Below, piece by piece: positions 61,032 through 64,000 of a stretch of DNA of 64,000 bases. This stretch comes from an uncultured Ruminococcus sp. GTDB lineage: Bacteria; Bacillota; Clostridia; Oscillospirales; Ruminococcaceae. The position numbers were made by a program, and so were the translations under genes. The stretch is from the NCBI GenBank assembly GCA_934474025.1, contig CAKSMF010000004.1, positions 124,001 to 188,000 of the forward strand. Direction: 5' to 3'. A model generated the notes under the pieces. It made no database searches. It had not been told where the DNA came from and saw only the letters and a list, made by a program, of their open reading frames with translations. Every line of letters starts with the position of its first letter. The first letter of the stretch is position 1.

Positions 61032-63164
61032 TTAATTAATTTTTATTATTTTTGTTCCAGCGGATATATTGCCGGAAGCAACTGTTTCAACAGAATTGTA
61101 ATCATCTGTATTGCAGACAATCATAGGAGTTGTTACCTTATAACCAGCTTTTTTGATACCTGCAATGTCAAATGATATCAACAAATCGCCCTTGTGAACT
61201 TCCTGACCGTCAGAAACGTGTGATTCAAAGAATTCTCCGCCGAGTTTAACGGTATCAATACCAATATGGAGCAGAACTTCACAGCCTTCCTTAGAAACAA
61301 TATTAACTGCGTGTTTTGTATCAAAAACCATATCTATTTTGCCGTCACATGGTGAATAGAGTTTGCCTTCTGATGGTTCAATTGCCACGCCTTCGCCAAG
61401 AACCTTTGAAGCAAATGCCTCGTCCTCGACTTCTTCCATAGGAACAACCGTACCATTAAGATGTGCATAAAGTTCAATAGACTTTGCAGAACTGCTTGTA
61501 TTCTTGTTTTCCTGCTCCGGAACTGGTGAAGTTGTTTCGCCAAGTAATGAATCAACATTATCTGCGTCTTTTGAGTCAAGGAAGTCTTCAAGATGTGATT
61601 TTACAACGGAAACCTGCGGACCATAAATTATCTGAACACCGTTTCCCTTATGAATTACCCCTGATGCTCCGCTTTCTTTAAGGAGGTTATCCTTGACAAG
61701 TTCAGCATTGATAACAGTTACTCTAAGTCTTGTTGCACAGCAGTCAACGTCTGAAAGATTTAATTTACCGCCAAGACCTTTGACAATTAATGCACTTACT
61801 CTGTCAAAAGTTCCGCTGTTCTGGTTTGCTGAAGCTTCTTTTCTTGCGTTCATATCCTGACGTGTGTAAAGCTTGGTTTCTTCGTCATCTGCTTCTCTTC
61901 CGGGAGTCTTGTAATTAAACTTTGTAATCATGAAGTAGAATACAAAGAAGTAAATTACCGCATATACAAGACCTACAATAACAATCCATATCCAGTTTGT
62001 TTTCTGATTGCCCTGAAGAATTCCAAAAAGTGTAAGGTCAATTGCACCGCCTGAGAATGTCATACCAACACCAACGTTAAATATGTGCATAAGCATATAT
62101 GAAAGTCCTGCGAGTACACAGTGAACTGCATACATAGCCGGTGCTACAAACAAGAATGTAAATTCAAGAGGTTCAGTAATACCAGTAAGCATTGATGTGA
62201 GTGCTGCTGAAAGAAGAAGTCCGCCAACTATTTTTTTCTTTTCAGGACGTGCTGCCTTATACATTGCAAATGCGGCAGCAGGAAGTCCGAATATCATGAA
62301 CGGGAATTTACCTGACATAAATCTTGTTGCCGATACTGAAAAATGCTGAGTTGCTTTAGATGCAAGTTCTGCAAAGAAAATATTCTGTGCTCCCTGAACT
62401 GTAACACCATCAATAACCATAGCACCGCCGAGTTCTGTCTGCCAGAAAGGCATATAAAATACGTGGTGAAGTCCGAAAGGAATAAGTGCTCTTTCGAGAA
62501 TACCATAAATCCAAGTTCCTATATAACCGGATTCAAGTACAAGCTGACCAAGCTGTGCTATACCATACTGAACAACAGGCCAAAGATAAAACATCAATAT
62601 ACCAACAATAAGATATACTATACTTGTGATTATCGGTACAAATCTTGTTCCCCCAAAGAATGAAAGAACCTGCGGAAGCTGAATTTTATAGAATTTATTA
62701 TGAAGTGCTGCAACGCCAAGTCCTACAACTATACCGCCGAAAACACCCATTTGTAATGTAGTAATACCTAATACAGATGTAGTTGAGTTAGCTGCCATAG
62801 CTTCTACTCCACCTTTAGCGGAAATAAGAGCACTGATAGCTGTATTCATAATAAGATATCCTATTGCACCGGAAAGTGCAGCGACTTCTTTTTCCTTTTT
62901 TGCCATTCCTATTGCAACACCCATTGCAAACAGAAGTGCAAGGTTGTCAAAAACGGCACTACCGGTTTTGCTCATAACATCAAGAATAGTATAGAGTATA
63001 CCACCTTCATGTATAATTTTGGTAAGATTGTAAGTTTCAAGTGTAGTAGGGTTTGTGAATGAACTTCCGATACCAAGAAGCAAACCTGCAACTGGCAGAA
63101 GTGCTATAGGCAACATAAACGAACGTCCGACTCTTTGCAAAACCCCGAATATTTTGTCTTTCAT
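61032..63164 (-). CDS. ptsG: PTS glucose-type transporter, enzyme IICBA
   Basis: 710 residues from ATG 63164 (RBS AAAGGAGG; the upstream in-frame start at 63197 lies before it). Domain order: membrane IIC (about 1-410; LPIALLPVAGLLLGIGSSF, ALIPFGLHHVFYMPFW, GITEPLEFTFLFVAPAMY), IIB (about 460-540; phosphorylated Cys in LSDVDCCATRLRVTV) and IIA (about 570-710; the phosphohistidine in VLLHIGIDTVKLGG). It imports and phosphorylates glucose or a related hexose. Upstream lies a PRD antiterminator gene, as in the glcT-ptsG arrangement. N-acetylglucosamine is an alternative substrate. Confidence 0.94.
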   Translation of the reverse strand: MKDKIFGVLQRVGRSFMLPIALLPVAGLLLGIGSSFTNPTTLETYNLTKIIHEGGILYTILDVMSKTGSAVFDNLALLFAMGVAIGMAKKEKEVAALSGAIGYLIMNTAISALISAKGGVEAMAANSTTSVLGITTLQMGVFGGIVVGLGVAALHNKFYKIQLPQVLSFFGGTRFVPIITSIVYLIVGILMFYLWPVVQYGIAQLGQLVLESGYIGTWIYGILERALIPFGLHHVFYMPFWQTELGGAMVIDGVTVQGAQNIFFAELASKATQHFSVSATRFMSGKFPFMIFGLPAAAFAMYKAARPEKKKIVGGLLLSAALTSMLTGITEPLEFTFLFVAPAMYAVHCVLAGLSYMLMHIFNVGVGMTFSGGAIDLTLFGILQGNQKTNWIWIVIVGLVYAVIYFFVFYFMITKFNYKTPGREADDEETKLYTRQDMNARKEASANQNSGTFDRVSALIVKGLGGKLNLSDVDCCATRLRVTVINAELVKDNLLKESGASGVIHKGNGVQIIYGPQVSVVKSHLEDFLDSKDADNVDSLLGETTSPVPEQENKNTSSSAKSIELYAHLNGTVVPMEEVEDEAFASKVLGEGVAIEPSEGKLYSPCDGKIDMVFDTKHAVNIVSKEGCEVLLHIGIDTVKLGGEFFESHVSDGQEVHKGDLLISFDIAGIKKAGYKVTTPMIVCNTDDYNSVETVASGNISAGTKIIKIN

Positions 63165-63248
63165 AAATAATAACCTCCTTTGGTTTACTTCTACCATATC
63201 TAATAGTTGGTACCGGAACTGTTTAAGATATAGTATTATTTTTTATTA

Positions 63249-63357
63249 TTTCAATCTATAGTATATAGATTGAATTTATGTCAGTGTAAAATACGGATTT
63301 TTTTCTGTATTCATCACTGTCATTTACTTATTAACAATTCCTCTTACAGCCTATAGT
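63249..63357 (-). repeat. intercistronic repeat, copy F (diverged)
   Basis: About 109 bp on the minus strand with ATGACAGTG/CACTGACAT pairing, an inner AATACAG/CCGTATT stem and an end segment ATACTATAGATTGAAATAATA. It forms most of the ptsG leader. A TTCAATCTATA/TATAGATTGAA inverted repeat is present at its end. Confidence 0.6.
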
Positions 63358-63398
63358 TGATATCAGCCATTTCCCAAAGGAAAGACTATCATTTGATA

Positions 63399-64000
63399 TT
63401 AAGAAGCTTCTGTGCTTACTTTTTTCAAGTGAATTGTAAGAGTAAGCACCTCATCATCATTAATATCCTTTTTGTAGGTTTTGAGGATATATTCCTGTAT
63501 ACATAAAGCACATTTATAATGCTTGTTACAAGTCTTTTTTATCATCTTAACAAATGTATCATCATCACTGAGATTTTTTGGAAGCGGTTTATTCTGGAAA
63601 AGCCTTTGTGCAAGGTATTTCAGATGTGATAAAAAGCGTTCATATGAAACTGAATCCTTATTTAACTTTTTATTATAATAATATTCTGCTATTTCCACGC
63701 AACCGTTAATCATTTTTGTAATATCATATACATCACTTATTTTAGTATCTAACCTTGCATTAATAATATGCATTGCAATAAATCCCGCTTCATCTTTTGA
63801 CATTGAAACATTTAAACATTCATGAATCTTGGAAACGCAATATTCACCTAATGCAAGTTCCTGCGGATACATTTCACGGATTGAATCAAGTAAAGGATTT
63901 GTAAATTCCATACCATTATTTTTTCTTTCAATTGCGAATGCTATATGGTCACTCAAAGTAACAAGCAATGATTCATTAAGCTTAGCGGGATATACTTTTT
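63399..64000 (-). CDS. BglG/GlcT family PRD-type transcription antiterminator (N-terminus outside window)
   Basis: The frame is open to the window edge, so the N-terminal RNA-binding domain and part of PRD1 are missing; about 200 residues are present. PRD1 shows TLSDHIAFAIERK and DEAGFIAMHIINARLD with conserved histidines. PRD2 shows RFLSHLKYLAQRLF and DEVLTLTIHLKKV. Such proteins bind leader RNA to prevent termination when the sugar is available, under control of PTS phosphorylation. ptsG directly follows, so it is the likely target, as for GlcT. No clear RAT-terminator pair was found in the ptsG leader. Confidence 0.9.
   Translation of the reverse strand, partial: KVYPAKLNESLLVTLSDHIAFAIERKNNGMEFTNPLLDSIREMYPQELALGEYCVSKIHECLNVSMSKDEAGFIAMHIINARLDTKISDVYDITKMINGCVEIAEYYYNKKLNKDSVSYERFLSHLKYLAQRLFQNKPLPKNLSDDDTFVKMIKKTCNKHYKCALCIQEYILKTYKKDINDDEVLTLTIHLKKVSTEAS

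Noticed and set aside
60672..61175. 167-residue open frame on the plus strand over ptsH and repeat E'
   Set aside because: It is antisense to the well-supported ptsH gene and to a duplicated non-coding element, and has no RBS or recognisable motif.
63198..63398. RAT/terminator antitermination leader for ptsG
   Set aside because: The expected RAT sequence overlapping a terminator was not found. The hairpins present are explained by repeat copy F, although regulation by the upstream antiterminator is still likely.
1..64000. tRNA, rRNA or tmRNA genes
   Set aside because: No sequence with a TTCGA-type T-loop and acceptor pairing or rRNA-like conservation was noticed; a covariance-model search (tRNAscan-SE, Infernal) would be needed to exclude them fully.

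Overview
The window looks like a chromosomal segment of an AT-rich, Gram-positive anaerobe of the Clostridia, most probably a Ruminococcus-like member of the Oscillospiraceae. The evidence is a secreted SGNH hydrolase ending in a type I dockerin, a Cthe_2159-type carbohydrate-binding lipoprotein, a secreted beta-helix/ricin protein, a pyrophosphate-type phosphofructokinase, TSCPD and beta-propeller proteins, and near-perfect sigma-A promoters (TTGACA, 17 bp, TATAAT) with strong GGAGG ribosome binding sites. No rRNA, tRNA, CRISPR array, transposase or prophage gene was seen.

Layout. 1-3.4 kb (minus): a methyltransferase cut by the window edge, a DUF3810 membrane protein and the dockerin-bearing hydrolase. 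3.6-8.0 kb (plus): the YmfF/YmfH M16 peptidase pair, lgt and folD. 8.2-17 kb: an MBOAT acyltransferase with its SGNH partner, a PP2C phosphatase, the carbohydrate-binding lipoprotein, an SDR oxidoreductase and, on the minus strand, a secreted pectate-lyase-like beta-helix. 17.5-22 kb (plus): an NAD salvage operon (NrtR-like regulator, nicotinamidase-like hydrolase, PRPP synthetase-like protein, NadV) followed by nadE. 22-28 kb (plus): a tandem ribbon-helix-helix-like protein, a GH25 lysozyme, an ECF S component, a ROK glucokinase and an ECF sigma factor paired with a membrane-anchored beta-propeller. 28-32.5 kb (minus): TSCPD protein, radA, a lipoprotein, a zinc-ribbon protein and an amidase. 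32.8-48.8 kb (minus): a 14-gene exopolysaccharide operon. 49-51 kb (plus): pyrophosphate-type phosphofructokinase overlapping a probable ADP-ribosyltransferase. 51-57.5 kb (minus): an anchored coiled-coil protein, an orphan gene lying between 79-bp direct repeats, agcS, lysS, greA and an XRE regulator. 58-64 kb (minus): a PTS operon (PRD antiterminator, ptsG, ptsH, ppa, ptsI).

How the genes work together. The polysaccharide operon holds its own flippase and polymerase, UDP-galactofuranose supply (glf), a dTDP-sugar branch (rfbA, rfbB, aminotransferase) and modification enzymes. The MBOAT/SGNH pair could acylate a surface glycan. The PTS operon imports glucose, and ppa and pfp both act on pyrophosphate. 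The NAD operon recycles nicotinamide and appears to be autoregulated by its first gene.

The most unusual things seen are: (1) an intercistronic repeat family with seven copies, all in the same orientation relative to transcription and with compensatory changes in a hairpin; (2) a very recent tandem duplication that leaves ptsH and ppa fragments in the ptsH-ppa gap; (3) a 79-bp duplication carrying a complete promoter with an inverted repeat, which brackets an orphan gene; (4) an ADP-ribosyltransferase-like gene overlapping the end of pfp; (5) a perfect palindrome at the NAD operon promoter. All functional calls come from reading motifs; no database search was run.
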